Below are positions 5,961 to 14,002 of a stretch of DNA of 17,525 bases, piece by piece. Source of the DNA: a bacterium (GTDB lineage: Bacteria > Patescibacteriota > Minisyncoccia > Moranbacterales > DUUL01). The stretch is taken from NCBI GenBank assembly GCA_030641245.1, contig DAOWHU010000031.1, positions 1 through 17,525 of the forward strand, in the 5' to 3' direction. Within the stretch, counting starts at the first letter, position 1; every line of letters begins with the position of its first letter. Under the pieces are notes generated by a model. The model searched no databases. It worked only from the letters and a program-made list of their open reading frames with translations, and was not told where the DNA came from. The translations under genes and the position numbers were made by a program.

Positions 5961-6740
5961 ATGGAAATCTCAATTATTTTTATCAATTTTAATAGTCAGG
6001 TTCTTTTGGAAAAATGCCTAAAATCTATCGAGAGGAAAATTAAAGACAAAACTTCTCTAAAAAAAATTGAAGTCATAGTAGTCAACAATGAAGAAAAAGT
6101 CCTAGCTTTGAAGAAAACCTTTAATTTAAAAATAAAGATTATCGAGAATAAGAAAAACCTTGGCTTCGGAAAAGCTTGTAACATTGGAGCCCAACGGGCT
6201 CAAGGCAAATATTTGTTTTTTTTAAACCCCGACACTGAACTTTTGACTGACAATTTCTCTATAATTACCGACCAATTCCAAAAAAATCCTCGAATTGGAA
6301 TAATCGGCACCAAAGTAATAGAAAAAAACAAGAACTTACCTCAACCCTGGACTTGTGGTAAAAAAACTTCGCTCCTTAGAATTCTATTCAAAAATTCTGT
6401 TAACAAGCCCTGGAATAAAAAAAAGCCTGTGATCGTGGACTGGGTTTCAGGAACTTCCTTTTTCATAAAAAAAGCCTCCTTCCAAAAACTAAACGGTTTT
6501 GACGAAAACTTTTTTATGTACTTTGAAGACCAGGATTTGTGCTTAAGACTCCAAAAAATAAATGAGGTTTGCTTATTTTTCCCCTACTTCTCAGTCTTGC
6601 ACTATGATGGTAAAAGCTGGAATAATAATATCAAAAAAAAATCAAACTACTATCAATCTCAAAATTATTTTTTCAAAAAACATCACAGTCAATTGCATTA
6701 TTTAATTTTAGTTTTGACCAAAAAACTCTTAAATAAATAA
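5961..6740 (+). CDS. Family 2 glycosyltransferase, WbbL/rhamnosyltransferase-like
   Basis: The protein (259 residues) transfers a sugar from a nucleotide-sugar donor to a glycan or lipid-linked acceptor on the cytoplasmic face of the membrane. It has a GT-A fold. The beta-alpha start is SIIFINFNSQ (4-13). The segment NLGFGKACNIGAQRA is at 66-80, followed by the metal-site region FLNPDTEL (87-94, DXD-like). VSGTSFFIKK is at 162-171. The catalytic-base region GFDENFFMYFEDQDLCLRL is at 179-197, with the E189-D190 pair. The tail HYDGKSW (214-220) is typical of the WbbL group. There is no membrane segment. The WbbL resemblance suggests a deoxyhexose such as rhamnose, but donor and acceptor cannot be read from sequence. 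It is the first gene of a three-gene plus-strand cassette and ends 1 nt before the next gene. It has no Shine-Dalgarno. Confidence 0.9.
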   Translation: MEISIIFINFNSQVLLEKCLKSIERKIKDKTSLKKIEVIVVNNEEKVLALKKTFNLKIKIIENKKNLGFGKACNIGAQRAQGKYLFFLNPDTELLTDNFSIITDQFQKNPRIGIIGTKVIEKNKNLPQPWTCGKKTSLLRILFKNSVNKPWNKKKPVIVDWVSGTSFFIKKASFQKLNGFDENFFMYFEDQDLCLRLQKINEVCLFFPYFSVLHYDGKSWNNNIKKKSNYYQSQNYFFKKHHSQLHYLILVLTKKLLNK

Positions 6741-6741
6741 A

Positions 6742-7977
6742 ATGCCGACTAAAGCCAACTTTTCAAAGCTTGATTTTTTCTCTATTTTTTTAATAGCGAT
6801 TCTCCCTTTTAATTTTGCACTGAACCCTAGCTCAAATATAGACCTCTCGATAATCAGAGTTCTTATTCCAATTATTTTTTTACTCTGGTTAGCTAAAAGT
6901 CTTTTCAAAAAAAAACTGATAATCGACTCTCGCTTCAGAGCCTGGCTGTTAATTTTTGTTTTGCTAGCATCCGTGATCTCTCTACTCTGGGCTTCCAATT
7001 CGCTCAAAGCTTGGCGTAAAATTTTATTTCTAGGTTCTACCCTGCCATTTTATTGGGTAATCTTTCCATTTTTAAAGGAAAAAGCTAATTTTAAATTATT
7101 CCTACAATTAATTTTCGGAATAGCGCTCCTTTCGGCTTTAGTGGGTTTGATTCAATTTTTTTCTCAATTTATTTTTGGACTGGAAGCGGTCTTCCAATTT
7201 CAATCTCAAATAACACCTTTTTTTCTGGGTATAAACTTTTCCAGAATAGTATTAGAATACAATAGTTGGCTGGTTGACCTAAACGGCTTGACTGTCTTCC
7301 GAGCCCTAGGATTATTCCCTGATCCTCACCTTTTCAGTCTATTTTTGAATATCACTCTTCCGGTTGGTTTTTATTTATTCTTTAAGGAGAAAAAGAATCT
7401 TTACTTGATCGGTTCTTTGGTTATTTTGTTAACCAGTCTACTCACTTTCTCTCGAGCTGGTTATTTAAGCCTAATTTTAGCACTAGCCTTCTTCTGGTTG
7501 TTCTTTCTAAAGAAAAAAGATACTTGGAATATCTCAATAACCCTATTGGTTATCATATTTTTCTTGGTCCCAAACCCTATTAATCAGCGACTATTCTCTT
7601 CTTTCAACTTTAGTGAAGGCTCTATTTCAGAACGGCTAGATTTATGGAAAACCGGAGTGGAAATCACCAAAAACAATTTCTGGACTGGGGTGGGAATTGG
7701 TAATTTATCTGAAGAAATCCGACCTCTTTCTAACCAAAGAACTCCCATCTATGCTCACAATTTATTTTTAGATTTTTCTTCTGAGCTTGGATTTTTAGGA
7801 GGATTAGCCTTGTTTTTAATAATCGTTGCTCCAATTATAAACTTTTTCAAAAAACCGAGTGAAAAAAACTTCTTAATCGCCACAATTTTTTTAATAATAT
7901 TGACTCATTCGATGTTTGAAACCCCTTTTTATTCCACGCAACTACTTCCCTTAATATTAACTTTTTTGGCAATATGA
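6742..7977 (+). CDS. O-antigen ligase/polymerase family membrane protein (first copy)
   Basis: This 411-residue multi-pass membrane protein belongs to the Wzy_C/WaaL superfamily, which joins lipid-linked glycan to an acceptor or polymerises glycan repeats outside the membrane. About ten or more hydrophobic segments are visible. Family marks are LTFSRAGYL (234-242), ERLDLWKTGVEI (297-308), FWTGVGIGN (313-321), and the large extracytoplasmic loop ending AHNLFLDFSSELGFLGGLA (338-356). H339-N340 correspond to the conserved catalytic-type histidine of WaaL enzymes. The arginine-containing loops are also family-like. It follows the glycosyltransferase by 1 nt and overlaps the next gene by 4 nt (ATGA), so all three are translationally linked. 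Whether it is a ligase, polymerase or protein glycosyltransferase (PglL-like) is open. The start ATG has only an A/T leader. Confidence 0.85.
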   Translation: MPTKANFSKLDFFSIFLIAILPFNFALNPSSNIDLSIIRVLIPIIFLLWLAKSLFKKKLIIDSRFRAWLLIFVLLASVISLLWASNSLKAWRKILFLGSTLPFYWVIFPFLKEKANFKLFLQLIFGIALLSALVGLIQFFSQFIFGLEAVFQFQSQITPFFLGINFSRIVLEYNSWLVDLNGLTVFRALGLFPDPHLFSLFLNITLPVGFYLFFKEKKNLYLIGSLVILLTSLLTFSRAGYLSLILALAFFWLFFLKKKDTWNISITLLVIIFFLVPNPINQRLFSSFNFSEGSISERLDLWKTGVEITKNNFWTGVGIGNLSEEIRPLSNQRTPIYAHNLFLDFSSELGFLGGLALFLIIVAPIINFFKKPSEKNFLIATIFLIILTHSMFETPFYSTQLLPLILTFLAI

Positions 7978-9134
7978 TCGAAAAAATATTTTTAAAGATA
8001 ATTTATCTGCCCTTTCTGATTCCAATAATCTACATGATCAAATTTCCAATTGAAGGCTATGGAAGTCTTAATCTATTAGATATAACCCTACTGTTTTCGA
8101 TAATTTCAGGAACGCTCTTGATTTTTCAAAAAAGAAACTGGGAAGATTTTCGAGAGTATCTTCTGAGCAACTCTTTGTTTAATGGAACCGGGTTGTTTTT
8201 ATTAGCCGGCTTAATTGCTCTATTTGTAAATTGGGATATCAACTGGATTAAAAGTTTAAGTGTCTTCAAGAGCTTTTTTGTTCTACCAATTCTTTTCACT
8301 ATAATCGTTAAATTTTTTATTGAAAAGAAGAAGGTTAAACCCCAATCATTTTTTCATTGTTATCTTGGTTATTCATTGGTTTTGAGCCTCTTAGCTATCT
8401 TTTATAAACTTTTTCAAATAACTACTTTTGACAACCGAGTCCGCCTTTTTTTCGATTCTCCCAATCAACTGGCCATTTCTTTGTCTCTGGGAATACTCTC
8501 CAGTCTTATTTTCTGGAACCCCTTTAAAAACAAAAAGTTTCTGTTCCCAACTTTAATTTTAGCGATTGGATTACTTTTGACTAAATCAGTTGGAGCAATT
8601 TTAGCCACTCTTTTAGTCACTGTCTTGATTTACTCTCCGCAAAAGACCTTAAAAACAAAGCAAGTTTTTCAAGTCTTTTTAGTCTTATCTTTTTCACTAG
8701 TTCTTTTAATTCTTTTCCTAACTCCCGCTCTAGAAAAACTCAATTATAATCCCTTTCTGAATAAAAACTCTCTAGACTCCCGACTGGTAATTCACCTTTC
8801 AACCACAAAAATTATTTCTGATAATTTTTTGAGTGGTATCGGCTTCGCCAACTTTCAAAAAAAATATCTGGCAAAACAAACTCAGTTTCCTCCCTATCCT
8901 CAATGGGCAGTTCCTCATTCCCATAATTTATTTACTCAAATTTGGGTTTCTTGCGGAATTTTTGGTTTAATTTTTTGGGTTTTCTTGTTATTCAAAAAAA
9001 CACTTTCTGAAAAAAAGCTTTTTTGGAAGGTGTCCGTTTATTTTATTTTATATTTTTTGATCCATGGTTTGGTTGATGTTTCTATTTGGAATAACGATCA
9101 AGCTTTATTCTTCTGGTTTATATTCTTATTGTGA
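7974..9134 (+). CDS. O-antigen ligase/polymerase family membrane protein (second, divergent copy)
   Basis: The second Wzy_C/WaaL superfamily protein (386 residues) is multi-pass. Its first membrane helix is at about residues 8-22. Marks are RLFFDSPNQLA (157-167), the SRLVIHLSTTKII segment (269-281) and FLSGIGFANF (285-294). The catalytic-type loop PHSHNLFTQIWVSCGIFGLI is split across 314-333, with H317-N318. The final helix contains HGLVDVSIW (364-372) and DQALFFW (375-381). It shares architecture with the preceding gene but little direct sequence identity, so it is not a recent duplication. Two such enzymes in one operon suggest separate polymerisation and ligation steps. The gene starts inside the previous stop codon. 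It ends with TGA at 9132-9134, only 6 nt from the end of the convergent beta-propeller gene, with no visible terminator in between. The cassette is therefore compact and may be transcribed into its neighbour. Confidence 0.83.
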   Translation: MIEKIFLKIIYLPFLIPIIYMIKFPIEGYGSLNLLDITLLFSIISGTLLIFQKRNWEDFREYLLSNSLFNGTGLFLLAGLIALFVNWDINWIKSLSVFKSFFVLPILFTIIVKFFIEKKKVKPQSFFHCYLGYSLVLSLLAIFYKLFQITTFDNRVRLFFDSPNQLAISLSLGILSSLIFWNPFKNKKFLFPTLILAIGLLLTKSVGAILATLLVTVLIYSPQKTLKTKQVFQVFLVLSFSLVLLILFLTPALEKLNYNPFLNKNSLDSRLVIHLSTTKIISDNFLSGIGFANFQKKYLAKQTQFPPYPQWAVPHSHNLFTQIWVSCGIFGLIFWVFLLFKKTLSEKKLFWKVSVYFILYFLIHGLVDVSIWNNDQALFFWFIFLL

Positions 9135-9140
9135 AAAAGC

Positions 9141-10262
9141 CTACTGCCATTTTCGAGAAATTAAATTCCCTGAAAGCTTATCAACAAAAATCAATTCTTC
9201 CCCAAATAAAATTAGGTTGAAAGCATCCACCGCTGGATATTTTTCAGAATCATTAAATAATCTTTCTTTTTGACCGCTCTTCAAATCCATTCTCCAAAAA
9301 AGATCCTTGGAAACAAAGCCTCCAGAATACCAATCTTCCAGAATAAATTCTTTTTGGAAAGAACTGGTTAAAACCGCACAATACAAAAATCCAGAATCAT
9401 CAGACCAAACACATTTTTGCGCTAAACCTGGTAGTCCTAGGTTGTATTGTTTTTTTTGCTCTAAGTCATAATAGCCAAGCTGAATTCGTTTAGGCATAAC
9501 TGAATGATCATAATAGGAAAAAAGAATTCGCTCTCCAGAAGGAGACCACAGGATATCAACCACGTCATTTTCGATTATTCTCTGAGCCTGATCCTGACTT
9601 GCCAAGTTAGTCAAAAAAATTCCACTTTGTTTTTTATCGTATTTCCTAGAAAAATAGGCCAACTTGCCCCCTTGAGAACTAATTGAAATATCCAGATCAT
9701 CTCCCTCTATTTTTTTCAATTGAACCCAGTTTTCCCCATTTAAACCTGAAGAACTTAACCAATAAGATCCATCCTTAAAAAATAAATAAATCAATCCATC
9801 TCCCTGAGAGTTAAATTCAACATCTCTGATAGCATCTTCTAATTCAAAATTTTGGTTTAATTTTAAGTTGTATACAGAAAACTTTCCATTGAATCGCATT
9901 AAACAAAAATTTCCCGTACCGGAACACTTGGCAAAAACCAAATTATTGAAAGGATAAGAGCTCAAAGTTTCTCTATAAAAACCGCCTGAATCAGTCTTCA
10001 AAAAATTATTTCGATTATAATAAATAATCTCGTGACCCATTTTAAAGGCCATTTTAATATCGCCAGTAGCTATTACTTTCTTTTCTGTCTGAAGAGTAAC
10101 TTCTTCTGCTCCACCTTCTCCGATCGCCACTTCTTGAGTTTGCTCGATTTCAACTACAATTTTTTCCGACTTCAAAAAAATATCCGCAAAAAAACTCTTG
10201 AAAAACCACAAGGCTAACAAACCATTAGCAACAATTAAGATTATAATAATTTTTTTAAACAT
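9141..10262 (-). CDS. Membrane-anchored TolB/WD40-like beta-propeller protein
   Basis: This 373-residue protein has an uncleaved N-terminal membrane anchor (about residues 4-27, basic MFKK before it). A short Thr/Glu-rich linker (about 40-66) follows, then a domain facing outside the cell. The domain has repeating beta-sheet blades like the TolB/PD40 propeller: DISISSQGGKLAYFSRK (191-207), VVDILWSPSGERILFSY (234-250) and KCVWSDDSGFLYCAV (283-297) show the W-S-P/D-x-G signature. The four cysteines, at about 113, 120, 284 and 295, lie in the external part and may pair. Its ATG follows directly on the TAG of the 849-residue gene (TAGATG, no gap), so translation is almost surely coupled. It is the last gene of the type IV secretion-like run. 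Propellers commonly mediate protein binding; the partner here is probably the upstream secreted protein, but that is inference. Confidence 0.75.
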   Translation of the reverse strand: MFKKIIIILIVANGLLALWFFKSFFADIFLKSEKIVVEIEQTQEVAIGEGGAEEVTLQTEKKVIATGDIKMAFKMGHEIIYYNRNNFLKTDSGGFYRETLSSYPFNNLVFAKCSGTGNFCLMRFNGKFSVYNLKLNQNFELEDAIRDVEFNSQGDGLIYLFFKDGSYWLSSSGLNGENWVQLKKIEGDDLDISISSQGGKLAYFSRKYDKKQSGIFLTNLASQDQAQRIIENDVVDILWSPSGERILFSYYDHSVMPKRIQLGYYDLEQKKQYNLGLPGLAQKCVWSDDSGFLYCAVLTSSFQKEFILEDWYSGGFVSKDLFWRMDLKSGQKERLFNDSEKYPAVDAFNLILFGEELIFVDKLSGNLISRKWQ

Positions 10263-12812
10263 CTACTTGCTGAGCTTAATTTCCCTGCTAAACCAAAAAT
10301 CAAAACCAAAGACGAAAGCCCAGAATAAAACGAACATAATCGCTGCCCTAATCATGAAGATTAAATATTCAGGGGTATTCGCTAAAGTGGAAGCCGCAAA
10401 CATTTTAATTGAACTTCCCATAACAATTGTCCCAGTGGAAAAATCGGTGGTTTGTTTTATAGTAACTGATTTTTTATTTTTTAAAGTATCAACATTCTGA
10501 ATATCCCAGTTATCCTTCAAGGCATTTTCTTCAGAAGTCAAAAATTCTTTTATCACTTCTACTTTTAAATTCACAGAATCGCCTTCTTGTCCATCTAGCA
10601 AAAATTCAATATCTTGACCACTTACAGCAATGCTATAAGCAGAATTACTGCTTATAAAAGAACTGTCCACTTCTTGACCATTCAGATACCAAATTAAGGA
10701 AATATTATTATCAGCCAAATTTCCATTTAAATAAGATGGAACCAATTCAGCCTTAAAAGAAACCACCGCTCCAATCATACCAACCAATACCTCATCCGAT
10801 ACAGTCCCCATGGTTGTTCCATCGTCTACCTCCCAAGGCCAAGCAGAACTATTATTGCTGACGATTTTAGCCATTGGCTCGGTAACCGACACAATTCTTT
10901 CACTGGTAATTTCCTCTCCTCCAGTTTTCTTAATTTTTAGAGAAATAGTTTGTAAATCCATTCCAGATCCTAACATCGGCAAATAAACTATCTCATCCAG
11001 CTCACAACCATCCGCGAAAGAGCACTTGCTAGAACCAGACTTAGGAGCTGCCAAGCTTTGCCCATTTAATTCCCAAGAATAGGATTCAACCCCAGAAGAA
11101 CCATGTCCATCTATATCAATATCAGCTTCAGCCGCGATTATTTGACCTGAAAAAACAGGGCAAATTTTATTATAATTTCCACTAATACAGATCTCGTCAG
11201 CAGTCGCAAAGTCGCCACTGGAAGTTTCAAAAACTTCGAAAATTTTAATCTGATTATCGTCTACCACCACTGGAATGTCTACGCTAGAAACCCCAACTTT
11301 AGAGGCACCTTTGCTTGTTTTAGCTCTCAGAAAAACTTTCAAATAAAAATTGTCATACTCTCCTCGGCTGGAAAGGAAATTCTCACTTAATTTAAACTTT
11401 ATCTTACCGATCCCGATTCCTTCAGCATAAGAACTAGACTCGAGAACATTTCCGGTAGAACATCCCCCTAGAATATCTCCATTAGTACAAAAAGTGGTAA
11501 GTTGACTACCTGGAATTGAAGTACAGGTATCCAAAGTTCCTTGTTCGCAATAATAGACATCCCAATCATAATAAATAAAATCATCTGTTATTCCAGTTTG
11601 AACAAAATTGGATTGAACGATTATGTAATCAGAATAATCATTATTTTTGACATTAAACTGGGGTGCTGAAGGTGTGAAGCTTAAGTTGCTTTTTAATAAT
11701 TCTTCGCTTTTCTCATAAACAGATTCGGTGGCTAAGTAGGTAAAACCATAATCACTGCTGTTTTCACATTCATCATTCTCAATCAAATTTCGTTTATCTT
11801 CGCCTTCAACTTCCTCTTTATCGCAAATATCTAATCCTGCCCAGGTTATTTTATAATAAGCATTATTACTCCCACTCTCATTAGTAATCACCACCGAAGT
11901 TCCTTCTATCATAACCCCCACCCGATCTCCGGGTTCGAAAGTCCAGGTCATCTGATCTTGCCCTAAACCAGCCAAATCAGCTTCATCATTAATCCCGTCT
12001 CCATCGGTATCCGGATTAGTAGGATCTAAATTCCAACAAGACTCCTCCCGATTGGTAAACTCCCCATCTCCTACCTCATAACCGCTAGTACAGCTTCCAT
12101 CCGCTTCGGCAAATTTATGTTTACACTCTACGATCAAGTCTTCTCCAGATTGCACCCCGCTATAATCACTATCTTCAGGACTAGAAACTCCAAAATTGTG
12201 ACGATAACACCTGGTAATATAGCTAGTGTCAACTACTTGCTTAGACACTGGAGTGGCATAATAATTTGATTCATAATCATTTATGGAGCTGGGGGTGATT
12301 TCTTTTCCGCCCACCCCATTTCCTCCTCCGAAAGAAGCATCGTAGCCATCATCATCCGGGTCGCTAGTAGATCCAGCATAACTAGTCCCGAACAAATATG
12401 GATCAAAATCACCTCGAGCCACAATTCCCATTGCCCTCCTTTTGGCTTTTTCAACAACTTGAGCACTACTCAAGCTGTCTCCCTCTCGAAAAAGAAACCA
12501 GGTATAATAAAGGTTCTCGCTGGAATTTTTGAAATACTTGGGCATCGCTGTAACCGTTACTTTTTCTCCAGCATTGGGGGTGGTATTATCAAAAAATATT
12601 TCTACTTCTGGGTAATCTCCTTTTTTCTGAGCTCTTCTTAAAATATCTTGATCAAATCCATAGCGCTGTTCTATTTCATCAGTAATATCACTGACCGAAG
12701 GAATATCGCTGGGAAAAAGTTCGGCTTGAACAACTCCTGCCAAATTCCAAAAAAGAAGATTCATTAAAATAAAGGAATAAAAAAAATTTATTGTAATTTT
12801 ATTTTTACGCAT
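10263..12812 (-). CDS. Large secreted cysteine-rich surface protein with Ig/PKD-like segments and a C-terminal membrane anchor
   Basis: This 849-residue protein has a clear signal peptide: a basic N-terminus, a hydrophobic core to about residue 29, and a likely cleavage after VQA at 30. The mature part is acidic and Ser/Asn/Asp-rich. A Ca-binding, thrombospondin type 3-like motif, DPTNPDTDGDGIND, lies at 263-276, and an acidic DPDDDGYD stretch at 151-158. Ig/PKD-like segments are suggested by the pattern hydrophobic-strand, then YxWxLNG. This occurs around 66-108 (LYYTWFLF), 556-586 (SYSWELNGQ) and 681-716 (LIWYLNGQE). Fourteen cysteines fall between 202 and 603, and none lies elsewhere; the even number in an exported protein suggests disulfides. 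A membrane helix at about 815-838 is followed by a short tail (SREIKLSK), so it stays anchored. It lies 8 nt after the CPBP-like gene and abuts the propeller gene. I do not recognise the family. A structural or adhesive role in the secretion-like apparatus is plausible. Confidence 0.75.
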   Translation of the reverse strand: MRKNKITINFFYSFILMNLLFWNLAGVVQAELFPSDIPSVSDITDEIEQRYGFDQDILRRAQKKGDYPEVEIFFDNTTPNAGEKVTVTAMPKYFKNSSENLYYTWFLFREGDSLSSAQVVEKAKRRAMGIVARGDFDPYLFGTSYAGSTSDPDDDGYDASFGGGNGVGGKEITPSSINDYESNYYATPVSKQVVDTSYITRCYRHNFGVSSPEDSDYSGVQSGEDLIVECKHKFAEADGSCTSGYEVGDGEFTNREESCWNLDPTNPDTDGDGINDEADLAGLGQDQMTWTFEPGDRVGVMIEGTSVVITNESGSNNAYYKITWAGLDICDKEEVEGEDKRNLIENDECENSSDYGFTYLATESVYEKSEELLKSNLSFTPSAPQFNVKNNDYSDYIIVQSNFVQTGITDDFIYYDWDVYYCEQGTLDTCTSIPGSQLTTFCTNGDILGGCSTGNVLESSSYAEGIGIGKIKFKLSENFLSSRGEYDNFYLKVFLRAKTSKGASKVGVSSVDIPVVVDDNQIKIFEVFETSSGDFATADEICISGNYNKICPVFSGQIIAAEADIDIDGHGSSGVESYSWELNGQSLAAPKSGSSKCSFADGCELDEIVYLPMLGSGMDLQTISLKIKKTGGEEITSERIVSVTEPMAKIVSNNSSAWPWEVDDGTTMGTVSDEVLVGMIGAVVSFKAELVPSYLNGNLADNNISLIWYLNGQEVDSSFISSNSAYSIAVSGQDIEFLLDGQEGDSVNLKVEVIKEFLTSEENALKDNWDIQNVDTLKNKKSVTIKQTTDFSTGTIVMGSSIKMFAASTLANTPEYLIFMIRAAIMFVLFWAFVFGFDFWFSREIKLSK

Positions 12813-12820
12813 AATAAAAA

Positions 12821-13501
12821 TTAAAGTTTAAGATTTTGAATTTTATATAAAATCATTCCGTCTAGTATTAAAATAAGCATCCAGCGAGTGAAAAATGAGT
12901 ACCAGATTGATTTAGTCTGAACAAAAATCCAGCCCAAACAAAAAGCTAAACTGAAATTAAATAAAACAAACTGCCAAACAAAAACTTCAAAAAAAAGAAT
13001 TTCAAAAAAAACAAAAATAATTGCTTGAATAACTAAAGTCATTTTAATCGAGAAAGTTTTTCTTAATTTATTTATCAAAAAATTCCTGAGAAAAAATTCC
13101 TGAGAAAAAAGAATCACTGGAATTAAAATTAAATTAATAAAAAACAAGGCCCACCAATCATTCAAATACCAATCTATTCGAGCTAAGTAGTTTAATTTTA
13201 GAAAAGAAAAACCATCCAATTCCACAATTAAAAAAACAAAGACGGCTAAAATTCCCAGGATTTGCAAAATAACTTTAAGCCTGCTTTTCCAACTAAGCCA
13301 AGCCAAAGTATTCTTTTTCTGAAATTTTTGTTTCAAAACAAAGAAGGGAAGAGCCCAGAAAAATAAGACGTTCAAAATAACCATCTCCCAAACCCCATTA
13401 GTTTTCAAGTTGCTTAATAAAAACCAAAATCCAATATAAATCAGTAGAATTTTTATAAAAATTAAATTTATTTTTTGATTTTGTTTAATTTTTTCTAACA
13501 T
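12821..13501 (-). CDS. CPBP-fold intramembrane protein lacking the catalytic residues
   Basis: This 226-residue, multi-pass membrane protein has about six to eight hydrophobic segments. It aligns with the CPBP (CAAX protease/bacteriocin-processing, Abi) family by the order and spacing of its three motifs. Motif 1, normally EExxxR, reads QEFFLR at 134-139. Motif 2, normally FxxxH, reads FVFFE at 163-167. Motif 3, normally a histidine after the siw-type segment, is R206 in SIWYSFFTRW (198-207), and the following Asn is also missing. All histidines and one of two glutamates needed for metal-dependent proteolysis are therefore lost while the fold-defining context is kept. I infer a pseudoenzyme with a structural or chaperone role. 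It is 5 nt downstream of the 159-residue gene and 8 nt upstream of the secreted protein gene, with no frameshift or stop. The assignment rests on motif context only and is moderate. Confidence 0.6.
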   Translation of the reverse strand: MLEKIKQNQKINLIFIKILLIYIGFWFLLSNLKTNGVWEMVILNVLFFWALPFFVLKQKFQKKNTLAWLSWKSRLKVILQILGILAVFVFLIVELDGFSFLKLNYLARIDWYLNDWWALFFINLILIPVILFSQEFFLRNFLINKLRKTFSIKMTLVIQAIIFVFFEILFFEVFVWQFVLFNFSLAFCLGWIFVQTKSIWYSFFTRWMLILILDGMILYKIQNLKL

Positions 13502-13506
13502 TTTTT

Positions 13507-13986
13507 TTATTTTAATTTACCAATAACTTTCTCGGTCTTCTCAATTGTCTTGTAAAAACCTCTTTTGGACAAAGAATAATCTATTAAAGCTTCCAAGGTA
13601 AAAAAGGGGAGCCAGCTAAATCCAAACCCTAAAACTTCAATCATATATAAAACCAGTCTGAGTGTCCATCTTCTAACAGTCTTTCTGGCCATTCGAGTAG
13701 TCGTTCCTTTCCCTAGTCCATTGAAAAAATATAAAACCACCAGAATTGCTCCAAAAACTATTCCAATAAAATTTCCCACCACCGGAATCAATCCAAATAA
13801 ATCAGCAACTACAGCTAAAATAATTATAAACCGAGAAAGCATCGTGATCTTTGAACTTTCTACTTTTTGAATCGTTTCAACCAATTTTGAATCCTGAATT
13901 TTTTTAGCAAATTGCTTCTTGGCACTTTTGGCTCTTTCTCTTTCTAACTTTTGCTGACGTAAAAATTCTTTGCTTAGCTGAAACAT
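13507..13986 (-). CDS. Small multi-pass membrane protein of the VirB4 locus, unknown family
   Basis: This 159-residue protein has a highly basic helical N-terminus (residues 1-45, many Lys/Arg/Gln) likely to lie in the cytoplasm. A hydrophobic hairpin follows (about 50-88) with a central GLIPVVGNFIG turn (65-75) rich in Gly/Pro. Next comes a basic loop (91-107), another hydrophobic stretch (about 108-136), and a basic tail. I do not recognise a named family. The gene sits 16 nt after virB4 and 5 nt before the CPBP-like gene, so it is surely part of the same transcript. Position right after VirB4 suggests a membrane platform subunit, loosely comparable to VirB6/VirB8-type components, but no homology to those is visible and I do not assign it. 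The leader has only a weak AAGAAG before the ATG. Confidence 0.65.
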   Translation of the reverse strand: MFQLSKEFLRQQKLERERAKSAKKQFAKKIQDSKLVETIQKVESSKITMLSRFIIILAVVADLFGLIPVVGNFIGIVFGAILVVLYFFNGLGKGTTTRMARKTVRRWTLRLVLYMIEVLGFGFSWLPFFTLEALIDYSLSKRGFYKTIEKTEKVIGKLK

Positions 13987-14002
13987 TGCTTCTTTTTAAA
14001 AA

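Noticed and set aside
9135..9140. Terminator between the convergent glycan cassette and the propeller gene
   Set aside because: The gap is 6 nt and no stem-loop with T tract was found there or just inside either gene end.
11928..11950. TTCGAA-containing stretch resembling a tRNA T-loop
   Set aside because: It lies inside the 849-residue coding sequence, and no acceptor or anticodon stem could be found around it.
12281..12641. Short open frames on both strands within the 849-residue gene
   Set aside because: They are out-of-frame shadows of a long, signal-peptide-bearing coding sequence.
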